The translations under genes and the position numbers were made by a program. A stretch of DNA of 48,127 nt, from positions 356,706 to 404,832 of the forward strand of contig NW_022985204.1 of NCBI RefSeq assembly GCF_010093535.1, in the 5' to 3' direction. Source of the stretch: Lindgomyces ingoldianus (Eukaryota; Ascomycota; Dothideomycetes; Pleosporales; Lindgomycetaceae). Below the pieces are notes generated by a model. The model had not been told where the DNA came from. It ran no database searches and was given only the letters and a program-made list of their open reading frames with translations. Each line of letters opens with the position of its first letter. Position 1 is the first letter of the stretch. Positions 10,695 through 21,708 of the stretch are shown here, piece by piece.

Positions 10695-12233
10695 TTATAG
10701 CTTTGGCGTCGCGGTAGGCGTTTCGAGCTTAGAGAACACCGTCGGTACCTTCCCAGCCATATCTACAAGCGTGCTTTTATTCCTAACCCAAGCCTCTAGC
10801 CCTCGCTTGCCATTCTCGACGCCCAATCCACTCATTTTCCAGCCCCCGACGCTCATCTCTGCAGGGGATTCACCCCACGTGTTTATCCACGTTATGCCAG
10901 CGTCTAACCTCGAAATCACATGATGCGCTAGATTAAGATCTTTTGTAAACACGCCAGCAGCAAGCCCGAGCTTTGTCTCGTTCGCGCGCTGGATGACTTC
11001 TTCAACAGTCTTGTACGTCAGAATTGTCATCACCGGGCCGAAGATTTCTTCCTGCACGATCTTCATCGCATCGGAGCAGTCGGTGAAGATTGTGGGTTGG
11101 ATCCAGTTCCCGTTTTGGAATTCCTTGTTGGATGCAGCGCTGAGCCAGGATGGTTTGCCGAGACCGCCGTATATGAGGTTTGCTTTATCGATTTCGATAC
11201 CGTGTTTGATGTACGTTGTTACTTTCTCCCAATGCGGTTTACTGACTAGCGGTCCGAAATTGGTGTTCGGGTCCATCAAATCGCCTGCTCGTATATATGA
11301 CATTTTCTCCAGTAACCGGGATTCAAATGCTGATTTTATCGCTTCTGGAATAAAAACTCGCGTCCCATTCGTGCACACCTGGCCCGTGGAGAAGAAATTC
11401 GCCATCATAGCGCCATCAACCGCTTGCTCAATATCTGCATCTGGCAAGATCACGCATGCAGACTTCCCGCCGAGTTCCATGGTCACGTACTTCATGCCGC
11501 CAGCAGCACTACCCGCCACTTTCTGCCCGGTGGAGACTTGCCCGGTAAACGACACTTTTGCGATCGAGGGATGTGAAGTTAGATATGCACCAACTTCGCC
11601 TCCGCCTTGTATTACGTTGAACACGCCTGGAGGGACCCCTGCTTCTAAATATATTTCCGCTAAAATGGTGGAGTGTAAGGGTGTGAATTCAGATGGTTTG
11701 TATACCATGGTGTTTCCGGCCGCGAGACAGGGTGCGGATTTCCAGAGCGCGATTTGAATCGGATAATTCCATGCGCCGATGCCAGCGCACACGCCGAGCG
11801 CGGCTTTGGTCGTGTAGACCCAGGCGTTGGGACGGAGCTGGATGGTTTCGCCATTCAGACCGCCCCCGCCTACGAGGTTAGCAAAGTATTCGAGGACATC
11901 GGCGCCGGTGACAATGTCTACTGTGCTGGTTTCTGAGAAAGGTTTTCCGGTGTCGTCGGTTTCTATCTTAGCGAGTTCATCGTTTCGAGATCGGAGGATG
12001 GAGGCGGCTTTTTGGAGTACCCGCGCGCGTTCAATTGGAGGCGTAGAGGACCATGCCGGGAAAGCTTTTTGGGCCGAGGCGATGGCGGCGTCGATTGCTG
12101 AGGGGTTTGTAGTGTGGATATTTGCCAGTGGGGATGAGGTCGAGGGTGAGAGGGTTTGGAAGGAGGTTGTGGATGTCGAGGACTGAGGTTTGCCGTCGTA
12201 ATAGGCGAATCGTGGGGAGTAGGGGAGAGACAT
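10695..12233 (-). CDS. Betaine-aldehyde dehydrogenase-like NAD(P)-dependent ALDH (512 aa)
   Basis: Aldehyde dehydrogenase superfamily, expected to oxidise betaine aldehyde to glycine betaine. One intact exon; length is normal for the class (about 490-510). Catalytic residues are visible: Asn156 in GAWNYP, Glu253 in MELGGKS, Cys287 in GQVCTNG; the VSFTGQVSTG segment is the nucleotide-loop motif. The ATG at 12233 is the first in frame and gives a conventional N-terminus. It is transcribed away from a choline-oxidase-like gene across a 1084-bp shared promoter, which strongly supports the betaine role; from memory, a neighbouring choline oxidase/BADH pair (choA/badA) has been described in Aspergillus fumigatus. 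The protein ends in -TPKL, a weak PTS1-like tripeptide. Other aldehydes as substrate cannot be excluded. Confidence 0.88.
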   Translation of the reverse strand: MSLPYSPRFAYYDGKPQSSTSTTSFQTLSPSTSSPLANIHTTNPSAIDAAIASAQKAFPAWSSTPPIERARVLQKAASILRSRNDELAKIETDDTGKPFSETSTVDIVTGADVLEYFANLVGGGGLNGETIQLRPNAWVYTTKAALGVCAGIGAWNYPIQIALWKSAPCLAAGNTMVYKPSEFTPLHSTILAEIYLEAGVPPGVFNVIQGGGEVGAYLTSHPSIAKVSFTGQVSTGQKVAGSAAGGMKYVTMELGGKSACVILPDADIEQAVDGAMMANFFSTGQVCTNGTRVFIPEAIKSAFESRLLEKMSYIRAGDLMDPNTNFGPLVSKPHWEKVTTYIKHGIEIDKANLIYGGLGKPSWLSAASNKEFQNGNWIQPTIFTDCSDAMKIVQEEIFGPVMTILTYKTVEEVIQRANETKLGLAAGVFTKDLNLAHHVISRLDAGITWINTWGESPAEMSVGGWKMSGLGVENGKRGLEAWVRNKSTLVDMAGKVPTVFSKLETPTATPKL

Positions 12234-13317
12234 GATGGCATCCGTTTGAGTAATAATTGCTTGAAATGGAGAAGACTATGGAGAGAATTCCCTGTTGAGC
12301 TTCCAAGTGTGTATGAGAACGTTTACGCCCTGGAGAATAAAAAGTGGAGGAAAGCCTAAGGTGGATGGCAAGGTCGTCTCAATTGGCCTGATAGGGTATC
12401 GGTACGTGACACTCGTCTAGAACTAGACTCGGCCACCTCTGTCATCCACAGCGTTGTGAATTTCCCCAAGCGGAAGTGGTGAAGCTTGGTGGTGGGGTAG
12501 CTCCAAGCAGCAAAAATCTCCTCCACAATTCTTCAGAAGATAACAATGGCCTCCAAAATTCCTCCACTTTCCGTGTTATCGGCCGACACTGACGCCCACG
12601 GATTTTTAAAGCTCCTCACAATGATAGCAAGCAACTTCCGGCGATTTCCAGCAGGATACAGCTTCCAAGAGCAGATCTTGCAAATACGTTAGTGGGGTTG
12701 AGCTGCATCTGCCGTCCACACCGCCTGGATGAGCGAGCCTGGTTGGGCCTAGAGCGCAGCCTCCTAGTGGGGTCCTAGCGCCACCAAATGGCCCCTGTTT
12801 GCTGGGCTTGCGCGGTCAACCTCACCTTTGCTGGAGCTGGGAAGAGTGTCCGATGAAGTCGAAGAGAATCCCCGTGGGCTCAGGACGAGTTTTGAGTTGG
12901 ATATTGTGTGTTTGCGTGCTCGATGGCGCAATCTTGACCGGAAGAATGCTGCGTCTTTGTCATCCAACCTATCAGCCCTAAAACTAGCAACTCCTCACGA
13001 ACGGAGTATGCACGTGTGCTCTTCGGGCGATCCGAGGTCAGACCCACCGTTAGCACGCAATCCGGGAAGGAAAAACCTCAGGTTCTGTACCAGGCCGTCT
13101 CCAGCCGCGCACCAACTCAAGCCATCTGACCACCTCCCGCCGAGATTGTCGACGCTGCATGGCCCTCTCACTGCAAACAGACCCAGGGATTTGGGTCGCC
13201 AATCTTGAGAAAGACTTAAGAACCTCGCCTTTCTTCTCATAAGCCTCTGTTGGGGGGTGGCTATCTCGCCTCTGGAAGGGTTGATTGCCTTGTCTGCTCA
13301 TCCTCCTTCCATTCAAC
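12234..13317. promoter_or_regulatory. Divergent promoter region of the betaine-pathway pair
   Basis: 1084 bp between the ATG of the aldehyde dehydrogenase (minus) and the ATG of the GMC oxidase (plus). Overlapping short frames on both strands show no family motif. An ATTGG (inverse CCAAT) pentamer lies near 12379. The gap is long for two head-to-head fungal genes and is the natural place for shared regulation by choline, nitrogen or osmotic signals; that is inferred from arrangement, not from a recognised operator. Confidence 0.55.
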
Positions 13318-14995
13318 ATGTCGCCAACCACCACCTCCATCCCCCAAGATGCCTACTACGATTTTATTATCGTGGGAGGTGGCACGGCTGGCTGTGTTAT
13401 TGCATCCCGCCTCTCCGAATACCTTCCGACTAAGTCTGTCCTCTTGATTGAGGCTGGCCCTAGCGACTACATGGATGATCGTGTACTCCTTCTCAAAGAC
13501 TGGCTCCAGCTTCTGGGAGGAGAGCTGGACTACGACTATGGCACAACCGAGCAACCAATGGGCAATTCGCACATCCGACACTCACGTGCAAAGGTCCTCG
13601 GAGGATGCTCATCACACAACACGCTCATCTCGTTCAGGCCCTTCGAGTTTGACTGCAAGAGATGGGAAGCCCAGGGATGCAAAGGCTGGAGCTTCAAGAT
13701 GTTCTCCCGCGTCCTCGACAACCTCCGCAACACCATCCAGCCTGTTCACGAGAGGCACAGGAACCAGCTTTGTCTTGATTGGGTTGACTCTTGCTCAACA
13801 GCTATGGATATCCCGGTGATTCATGACTTCAACCACCAGATCAAGACGACAGGTTCTCTGAAACCTTGCGTTGGCTTCTTCTCTGTATCATACAACCCGG
13901 ATGATGGACGCCGAAGCAGTGCGAGTGTAGCGTACATCCATCCTATTCTCCGTGGTGACGAAAAGAGGCCTAATTTGACCGTTTTGACTAATGCCTGGGT
14001 GAACAAAGTCAACGTCGAAGGAGCCAAAGTCACAGGAGTCAATGTGACACTTCAGAGCGGTGAACAGCGGACTCTCCACCACAAAGCAGAAACCATCCTT
14101 TGTGCTGGTGCTGTTGATACACCCCGTTTGATGCTCCTCTCTGGTCTAGGTCCCAAGAAGCAGCTCTCGGATCTGGGTATTCCGATTGTCAAAGATATTC
14201 CCGGCGTTGGTGAGAACTTGCTTGATCATCCTGAGAGTATCATCATCTGGGAGTTGAATAAGCCTGTTCCTCCGAACCAAACTACTATGGACTCAGATGC
14301 AGGTATCTTCCTTCGCCGTGAGGTTAAGAATGCTGCTGGCACAGATGGAGATATTGCTGATATGATGATGCACTGTTATCAGATTCCATTCTGTCTGAAC
14401 ACTTCACGGTATGCTAGCCGCTCTCAGAAACTCACCTTCTCTGCTAAATTAGCATAGACTCGGTTATGACGCTCCTATCGATGCCTTCTGTATGACGCCT
14501 AACATTCCGCGACCACGCTCACGTGGACGTATCTACCTTACGTCTGCAGACCCCAACGTGAAGCCAGCCCTCGACTTCCGCTATTTCACTGATCCAGAAG
14601 GCTATGACGCTGCCACTATCGTTGCGGGTCTACGAGCAGCTAGGGAAGTAGCCAAGCAAGCTCCATTCTCGCAGTGGCTCAAGCGTGAAGTTGCTCCCGG
14701 CCCTAAGCTACAAACCGATGAAGAGCTCTCAGAGTACGGACGCCGAGTCGCGCATACAGTGTATCATCCCGCTGGAACGACCAAGATGGGTGATGTCACG
14801 AAGGACGAATTTGCTGTCGTGGACCATGAGCTCAAGGTTCGAGATTTGGAGGGAGTGAGGATTGCAGATGCAGGTGTCTTCCCTGAGATGCCTACTATCA
14901 ACCCTATGCTCACAGTGCTCGGTGTTGGAGAGCGTGCTGCTGAGTTGATTGCTCAGCAGTGGGGATGGAAAGGATTGGAGAAGGAGAAGTTGTGA
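13318..14995 (+). CDS. Choline oxidase-like GMC oxidoreductase (2 exons, 542 aa)
   Basis: Flavoenzyme expected to oxidise choline to betaine aldehyde (and possibly on to betaine) with release of H2O2. Exons 13318-14408 and 14458-14995; the 49-nt intron has donor GTATGC and acceptor GCATAG, and the split Arg codon closes the frame. Residues 16-25 hold the FAD-binding glycines (IIVGGGTAGC). His100 in GGCSSHN matches the histidine that carries covalent FAD in bacterial choline oxidase. His467 (VYHPAGTTKMG) and Asn512 (TINPM) correspond to its active-site His466 and Asn510; total length is nearly the same as the bacterial enzyme (about 546). The ATG at 13318 is preferred because the upstream in-frame residues have no ATG. 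The C-terminus is -EKL. Another alcohol substrate is possible but unlikely beside a betaine-aldehyde dehydrogenase. Confidence 0.88.
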
Positions 14996-15461
14996 AAGCG
15001 GATAGGTACCTAAGCCAGCAAGTGGAATTAGGATACTGCCTGTTCCATAAGTCTCCCATAAATCACAATGGTGTACTATTGACGCCCTGTGAGGTTCTCC
15101 TTTGCACCTTTTAACATCCGTCTGGTAAGAAAATGGGCGTTGGTGTAGATCCTCTTTTGTGTTAAAATTAGTCTATAACCTGGGAAGGCAGCTACGAGGG
15201 GGGCTTGGATGGCTTCTCCATTCATCTACGCTTAATAACGATAGTAAGTTGTTGACGCTCTATTAAGTTCTCCATTATATCTTTGAAATCTAGCGAGTAA
15301 GAAAAGGAATGTCGCTGTCGGTGCTCTCGTATCTTGTATCAGCTTGCAATCATCTATATTCCTATTCACTGCAAATCAAATGCTTAGAGAGAGCATTTAA
15401 TTGCTCTGCCTTAACGCTGATCATGCTAAACTAACAAACCAACCAAGATCCCCAACCCCAG
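14996..15461. other. Convergent intergenic spacer
   Basis: 466 bp between two stop codons on opposite strands; moderately AT-rich. I see no gene, repeat or RNA in it; it should hold both 3' UTRs. Confidence 0.5.
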
Positions 15462-17114
15462 CTAAGTCGGAACTGTGCTCCCAAACTTAACCCTCTCCTG
15501 TTGGAATTCCCTTTTCCTCGAGCCCTCTTGCCCAATCCAATATCCAATCTCACTCCACCGCAAGCCCCTCCTCAAGCCTCCCGGAACGGGGAACAACCCC
15601 ATTTTGACTTCCCCATCCAACCTCACAAGTCTCGCGCACAATTTACCTGCCTGGAAGCACAAATCGCAAGTCCTGTGGATATTCCCGTCTGCTGCGTTAT
15701 ACGTCATGACACTGCTTGCCTTACGCGACACGAGATTGTGAACGCAGCGCCCGTTGTCGATGTAGGTGTCAGGATTGCGTGTCATTTGCGCGTATCGATA
15801 TTTCTTGCCTTTATGGAAGGTGTAGTCTTCGAAGAAGCGGGTGCGGAGATTCTCGTTGACGCCGCGGGGAAGCGAGGTGATGGGCTTCCATTCACCGGTG
15901 TTGTTAAGGGAGGGGACCCAGAGGAGTAGCTCGAGATCGGGGTTTGAGTTGGTGAGGTTTTGGTTTGAGGGCCGGCCGCGACGAGGTTGGGGGATGCGTC
16001 GAATGAGAGGTTCTGCGCTGGGGCTTGGTTGGGGAATGTGCCCGCGTTCTTCGCCGTCTTCATTGTTCTCAGAGAGTTGCCGTGAGTGTTCACCAGTCTT
16101 GTGTCGTTTTGATAGCCGCCCTGCTGGTGATGTTCCTAGGTTTCTCTTTATAGAAGTTCTGGTTCTATATGAGTGAGTATCAACTGCCTGTCTGGGCCCT
16201 TCATACTTCTGTTTCTCTTCGTTGTGGACGACTTCATTGACTTTAGAGCCAGCTTCGGGTTGTGCGACTTCTATGAAGAAGTTAGCGTGAGCTCTAGAGA
16301 ACCGATCGCAGAAACATACCTTCGCCTTGGCGCTCTCCTCCTAGGTCGACTTCACTGAACGTAGAGCCTGCTCTGTGCCCTGTGGCTTCTATGAAGAGAG
16401 GTTAGCGTCACACCAAGCCCAGATGATGGCCCTCAGAACCATACTTCTACCTCTATCTCCTCTGTCCTCTCCATGGTCTGCATCAGCTTCAGAGCTGACT
16501 ATTGGTTGCGTCGCTTCTATGCAGAAGTCAGAGTCATGTCTAGAAACATTCGATTGAGGCATACCTCTATTCTGAACCGATTCTTCATGGCCGCCCTGTA
16601 TGGGATCGTCATGACCGCTCTGTCTGCTTTCTTCCTGGCCGTCTTCACTCACCTCAGAGCCTACCCTGTATTGTATGGTTCCTATGGGGAAATCTTAATC
16701 AAGAGCAGACGAACAAAAAATCGTAGAGACATACCTTTATCCTGTTCCTCGTGCCCATCACCCGCCTCATTGGCCTCAGAGCCCGCTCTTGGTCGATGTG
16801 CAGGTCCTTCTATACAAAATTCAACACTAGAAACATCAAAACCAGGCAATACACTTCAGAAGCTTACCTCTCATAGGCCTCGCATCCTCCTTTGCAATAA
16901 CATCAAGCATAACCGTCGCAATAGCCTCCCTACCAGTGCGACTAATACGATACGTCCATACCTCGGCAAGAATACGATCAATTTCTCCAGTTTTAAGGTT
17001 CTTGAGGAGCAGTTTGCGAGGGTCTGCGTAGATGGGGTTGTTCGAAAGTGAAAGTAGTGCTTTGATATGACCCTCAATGACCGGGTCGAGCTCTGGACTT
17101 GGTGACCCCTCCAT
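15462..17114 (-). CDS. Unassigned AT-hook / Cys-motif protein with mini-exon repeat array (6 exons, 460 aa)
   Basis: My exon model on the minus strand is 17114-16868, 16809-16735, 16681-16565, 16516-16451, 16388-16320 and 16270-15462; it totals 1383 nt and closes in frame. Exon 1 encodes a helical N-terminus (residues 1-82). Exons 2-5 and the start of exon 6 each encode an acidic repeat of 22-39 residues (pattern EATQP-x-AGSE-x-NE...EE). All five introns (48-62 nt) are phase 1. The last exon has a basic linker with an AT-hook-like PRRGRP near residue 290. It ends in a domain with Cys393-x2-Cys396-x6-Cys403 (CDLCFQAGKLC) and a GLFPVPGGLRRG stretch, which I recall from uncharacterised fungal proteins. 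A DNA-binding or chromatin role is plausible but not shown. A possible optional 42-nt intron lies at about 16155-16196. Confidence 0.75.
16271..16867 (-). repeat. Tandem exon-intron units inside the AT-hook gene
   Basis: Four mini-exons of 75, 117, 66 and 69 nt (all multiples of 3) alternate with introns of 58, 53, 48, 62 and 49 nt, and the start of the last exon is a fifth unit. Both parts are paralogous. Exons share the GSE/NE core. Introns 2, 3 and 5 share a start like GTATGTCTCTACGAT, and introns 4 and 5 share an end like GCTAACTTCTTCATAG. The repeat unit is therefore exon plus intron, about 115-165 bp. Confidence 0.8.
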
Positions 17115-19503
17115 TTTGGCGACTTTGGCGTACGCGAAATGGTCTGCTCAGGAAAGTAAAAGAATTGGTGGGATTGGTGAGTTGAAGGCTTGGAAGGCTC
17201 TGTTTGTGGGTGGGCTCAGAGAAATGAAGACCCTGGGTTCTTGGCGCGGTGGTGAATGGTCCAGAGGGAACGTCTGCACCACTCAAGTTTATCGGAACCT
17301 CATCCCCACCGTACTGCTATAATATTCATTAATTTGAGCTGGGGAGGTAGCTGACCCACATTAATCGCTGCTGAGTCCTGTCGGCCAAAAAAACTATTTT
17401 TTGGGGGGGAACCCTGCTATCCTTCTGGGGCTACGTTTAGGAAGTAGCTAACCCAGCATAGCTATGGGATCCCATTGCGCCATTGTCGAGACCGCTATGA
17501 ACAAGCGATATAATGGCGGTGCAGCATCTCCCTTCCATACTCCAAACTCCATTGTGTGCACTGCGTTGGAAGAACTTGATGCCTCCCAATTCACCTGCGA
17601 CCATACTCACTCCTGTGGAATCTAGAATGCCAAATCTTTCCAAGAGCTTTTACGTGAGGTAGATATATTCTTAAAGAATGATGCCATTCAATCTGATAAA
17701 CTTGACACAGAGTCGGTAATACCTGAAAGATGTGTCGCACACTGACGTCATGTTGCCATCCAATGCACGATAAGACTGGATTCTTCATTGGAGTACAACG
17801 ACGAAGTCACTCAAGCAATGCCCCTCCCCAAATGATGTGAATTCCGGGCCACTTGCCCTTATACTTCCTTCCTGCTGTCGTTTGAAACGAATGCTTCACC
17901 AAATCTAGAGCGTAGTGTCGCACGTGACATTAGTCCACGTGACCCTGGGTCAGGGTGAATGTGGGTCCTTCACCCACACCTAACCGTGCATACGGTCCGT
18001 ACAAGGCGATGTGAGCCGTCCGTACGTACTGAGCCTACGTTCTATATACTTTACAGCATGTAAAGCTGTCGTACTAATCGTTTGCAGTATAAGATTTCAG
18101 GTAACTTGTAGGTTATCCCTTAGTAGTTTTTAAAGCCACTTTGCTTAGAATTAATGCTGTTTCTACACCCTTTATCCTCTTAGGCCAGTATAAGGCGTAG
18201 ATTTAATAAACTTAACACTTCTTTTAAGTCTTTAGTAGAGAATAGAAAATATGCCCTAGTAAGTGGTAGTTCGATGTGACTGGATTCTAGGACAAGTCGA
18301 AGATTTAAGCAGAGAGAGCACAGAAGCTCACACGGACAGAGAATGAGGTTTCATAGGGTTAGATTCTGGTTCTAATTGTAGTTGGCTTAACTAATTTTCT
18401 CTTACTCTAAGATCACGGAAAATATATTTCTTTATCTAAATTAATAATCTGTTATTCACTTCCTAGGTTAGTTACGCTTCCACGCGCATTGCTAAGCACC
18501 AGTGTCAGGGTGTTCAACAGGGCGTAGTACGTTTGATACGTTTCACAATGTTACGGTCACGTGAGAATTATAATCGTAAGAACATGGGGAGCCGGTCCTT
18601 GCCGTTCAGGCCATGGATTTGAACCGTAGTATATTTAAGATAGGATTTATTGGGGTAGCGATTGCTTATTTGCTGGAGCTAGGATAGCACGTGTTTGGGA
18701 GGGGATCTGTGGCACCGTTAGCCGTGTTTTTGTAGTGTAACAAGCCAAGGCTTCTGTTTTACCCCTTATAATAGTATGAATCAACACCTGAATCTTTATC
18801 CTTACCCCATTTTTCTTGATTCCCATTAAATTTGCATGTTAGACTTCCTCTGAGCTGGCTATTGGTTGGTTCGTTCTGGATGACCCATCACTGACCTACA
18901 GTTGCTGTATACAGAGCTTCTACAGATGAAGGGGTGAACTTAAGAATGAGTCAGAGGACTGTTATCTTAAGGATGGTGTTGGCTTTGGTATTGAGAAACT
19001 GCTAACTTACTGGGATGAGATTATCCTCAAGCTGCCTGTATCCTATATCAAAGTAGCAAAATTCAGCGGAAAAGGCTACGAAAGCAGCGGCGGTCTTACC
19101 ACCCTAAGGTGTACAAGCTCTGCTGCGATGATTGTAGACTTATAACAGCATAGCGGGGTATCTGCTTCTCCACCTCCTCCTTGGATGCTAGCTTTGATGC
19201 GGATATAGCTGTAATGGCCGCTTGGAATTGGACGGGACGAGAGGATTGAGTGTGGGTGGTGAAGTTTCCGACAGCTTCTACTTTCATCTGAATATTTGGT
19301 AAGCGGGGATCTTGGCGAATTGGTCATTTCTTAGTCCTCATATACAGGCCTTAAGTTCATATCCATCTTGATTGCAATCTATGCACATCACCTACATCTA
19401 TGTCCAGAGCCCTCGCACTTTCAGGCTATCCTTCACCTCCACCTTATCCCCCTCTTCCTCCGTACACGCCTTTAAAACACTCCATCACCCCAATTCAGCC
19501 ACC
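17115..19503. other. Intergenic, partly AT-rich, no confident gene
   Basis: About 2.4 kb upstream of the AT-hook gene and downstream of the MFS gene. Two overlapping minus-strand frames at 17437-17788 contain a compositionally protein-like stretch (LDSTGVSMVAGELGGIKFF), but I recognise no family and see no splice solution that joins them well; a gene fragment is possible. About 18100-18480 is TA-rich with many TAG/TAA trinucleotides in all frames and may be an old mutated repeat remnant. No tRNA was found. Confidence 0.45.
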
Positions 19504-21174
19504 TCACGTCATAAATCTATACCCCTTCTGCATAACCCTCGCCGCCGCAATATTAATCCCCTCAAACTCAGCCGTCTTCTGCAACATCCGCATATCCTTC
19601 TGCGTCAACATCGCATTCTCATTCTCCATCCTAGCAAGCTGCTTATTCTGCATCTGCAAATAAACCCTCATCCCCAGAAACATCGCCAACGCTAGAACCT
19701 CCAACCCAATACAAATCCCTAAGGCAGGGCGATAATGCGGCGCGCTGCTTGGGAAGTATGTAAACGGGGTCCAGATAGAAGCGGAGTTACCGATGGAGTT
19801 GATGAACGCGAAGGCGGCGGCGCGTTTTGCGGGTGGACGAGGGATTGCGTTGGAGATCCAAGCGTATATAGTACCATTTTGTGCGAAGACGAAGTTCATG
19901 AGGAAGAAGGAAAAATAGCGGGGGCCGAAAGAGTTTGTGGTCATGAAAATGATGAAGCCGGCGATAGAGAAGAAGACTGGATACGCGAGGAACCAGAAGC
20001 GGTTGCCGATGTAATCAGAGGTGTAGCAGTGTGCATAAGAGTAAAACACCATGAAGACGTAGGGTGGGGCGACGAGCAGGAGAGAGATGATTTCATTGTA
20101 GCCGAGTGTCTTGGTTAGCGTGGGGAAGAAATTTTGGAATCCCGCCGCGCCGGTAATGCCCATATATGCGACTGCTAGCATGTATGTCTTCGGATCCATA
20201 AAAGCCAGTTTCATCCCATGAATTTGCGACATACCGCCAGTCTCATCGACGTCTGCTTCGGCGGCATCGATGGCAAGACGGCGGTTAGCGACGCGCTTCA
20301 TCTCGGGAGAGAAAGCGCGCCAGGTATTTGGGAAGTCTGGGAGAATTAGGGCGACAAGCAAGCCAATGAAAACAGTGATGACACCTTCGATAATGTACAG
20401 CCTGCACTATTGTCAATCTGTGCAACCTGCTTATCTCTGAGGACACGTACCACTGCCAGGCGTCCATTCCTATGTTGCCATCCAGGCCATTTAGAATGCC
20501 GGCTGCTATCAAATTGCCAAAGGCGCCGGAGATGAGAGAGCCGCTGTAGAAGATGGCCATTCTCTTCGCCAGCTCTTCTTTTGTGTACCACTGGAAGATG
20601 TTAACAAAAAGATGACATAATGAAGTTATGAGCATACTTTCGAGAGATAGAACAGCACACCAGCGAAGAACGGGGCCTCAACAATTCCCAGAATAAATCG
20701 ACACGCAACAATGCCGCTGTAGCTCTTGACTTGCGATGTGCATGCCGATACCAGACCCCAAGCCATCGTAAAGAAGCCAAGATACCACGAAGGCCGACCA
20801 GCGTAGTTCAAGAGAAGGTTTGAAGGCACCTGCATGAGAATGTAGCCTACGAAGAGGATCGAAAGTCCGACCTGATACTGGTCACCGACAAGATGAAGAT
20901 CGTCAACAAGGCCTTGGAGTTTCGCAGCAGCATAATTATTCCTGAACGATTAGATACGCTGGAAACAAAATTTAGGGGAGATGCACCTGTCAATATAGTT
21001 CATCAGATAGACCAGGATTACCAGGGGCATGATTCGCCAGTCAATCTTTCGCCTCAATCTCATCTCAATCTCCAGCTCCTCTTCTGAGAGCTGTCCATGG
21101 TGAATAAGTTCCTGGTGTGTGACATCAGATTTCTCGCCGATCAGTTCTTGGTCTCGAAGGGTTCCCTCTGCCAT
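19504..21174 (-). CDS. MFS transporter, Dal5/anion:cation symporter type (4 exons, 509 aa)
   Basis: Plasma-membrane carrier of the group that includes allantoate, nicotinate, pantothenate and other organic-anion permeases. Exons on the minus strand: 21174-20987, 20941-20638, 20590-20451 and 20401-19504; introns of 45, 47 and 49 nt; the total of 1530 nt closes in frame. After a charged N-terminal tail (about 45 residues) the first membrane segment ends in LVYLMNYIDR, typical of this family. NYAGRPSWYLGFFTMAWGL carries the loop-2 region and its following helix, and VACRFILGIVEAPFFAG the motif of helices 4-5. The central loop is short and about 12 membrane segments fit. The C-terminal tail is Met/Gln-rich and looks coiled. 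Substrate cannot be read from sequence. Confidence 0.9.
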
Positions 21175-21708
21175 GATAAGGTTCTAGTTAAGATGAGGTT
21201 CAGGAACGAGACCCTCAGTCAAAGTTGGGGAAACCGTCCATAGTTTCCCGGGGAGTAGACAGCAGAGTTTAACTCCGTGGAGAAAAGAACCTTGGGTACA
21301 TGACGACTATGGCGGCGGCCCGAACCCCTCCTCTTTGCGCAACATTGAAACTCCTAAAGAGTGACAAAGAGAAACTGTACACTAAACTGACGCTGATTGG
21401 CGGCAATTCTCGCCCCAATGCTGTCTGGCCAATCGTTGATGACGGAGGCTGATCAAGATGTCATGATCTGCAAGCCGGTCAATCACGTTCGGCACTTCTT
21501 CACATCTTTAGAGAGCCAAGGTGAATGGGCAAGGCAGACCAAATACCATTTTTCGAAACCGCTATAAATCGTACAGAGAATCCAGAAGTCGAACCCAAGC
21601 CTCAGTTTGATATCACGAGTCCAACAACGCCGTTTACCACCTTGCTATATCCGTTTGCGTAATCATCCCTCATGTGCTATGGCCGTCGGCAACTCGTTAG
21701 ATAATCAC
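21175..21708. other. Intergenic spacer between two minus-strand genes
   Basis: 534 bp holding the MFS promoter and the 3' flank of the DUF7053-like gene. A few WGATAR/GATAA-type tetramers occur (for example near 21175), which in fungi could mean nitrogen control, but their number is not beyond chance. Nothing else seen. Confidence 0.45.

Noticed and set aside
10993..11757. 254-codon plus-strand frame
   Set aside because: It is the antisense of the aldehyde dehydrogenase, whose catalytic motifs are intact on the minus strand.
12792..12796. CCCCT (STRE-like) pentamer in the betaine-pair promoter
   Set aside because: A single five-base match is expected by chance in 1 kb; not evidence for stress control.
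15782..16093. 103-codon minus-strand frame rich in Ser/Pro/Thr
   Set aside because: It overlaps the last exon of the AT-hook gene in another frame; the frame ending at 15462 stays open through the whole region and joins the upstream exons in phase.
18585..18625. Possible tRNA: minus strand contains GGTTCAAATCC, a B-box-like string
   Set aside because: No D-arm/A-box at the right distance, T stem mispairs, and no acceptor stem can be formed.
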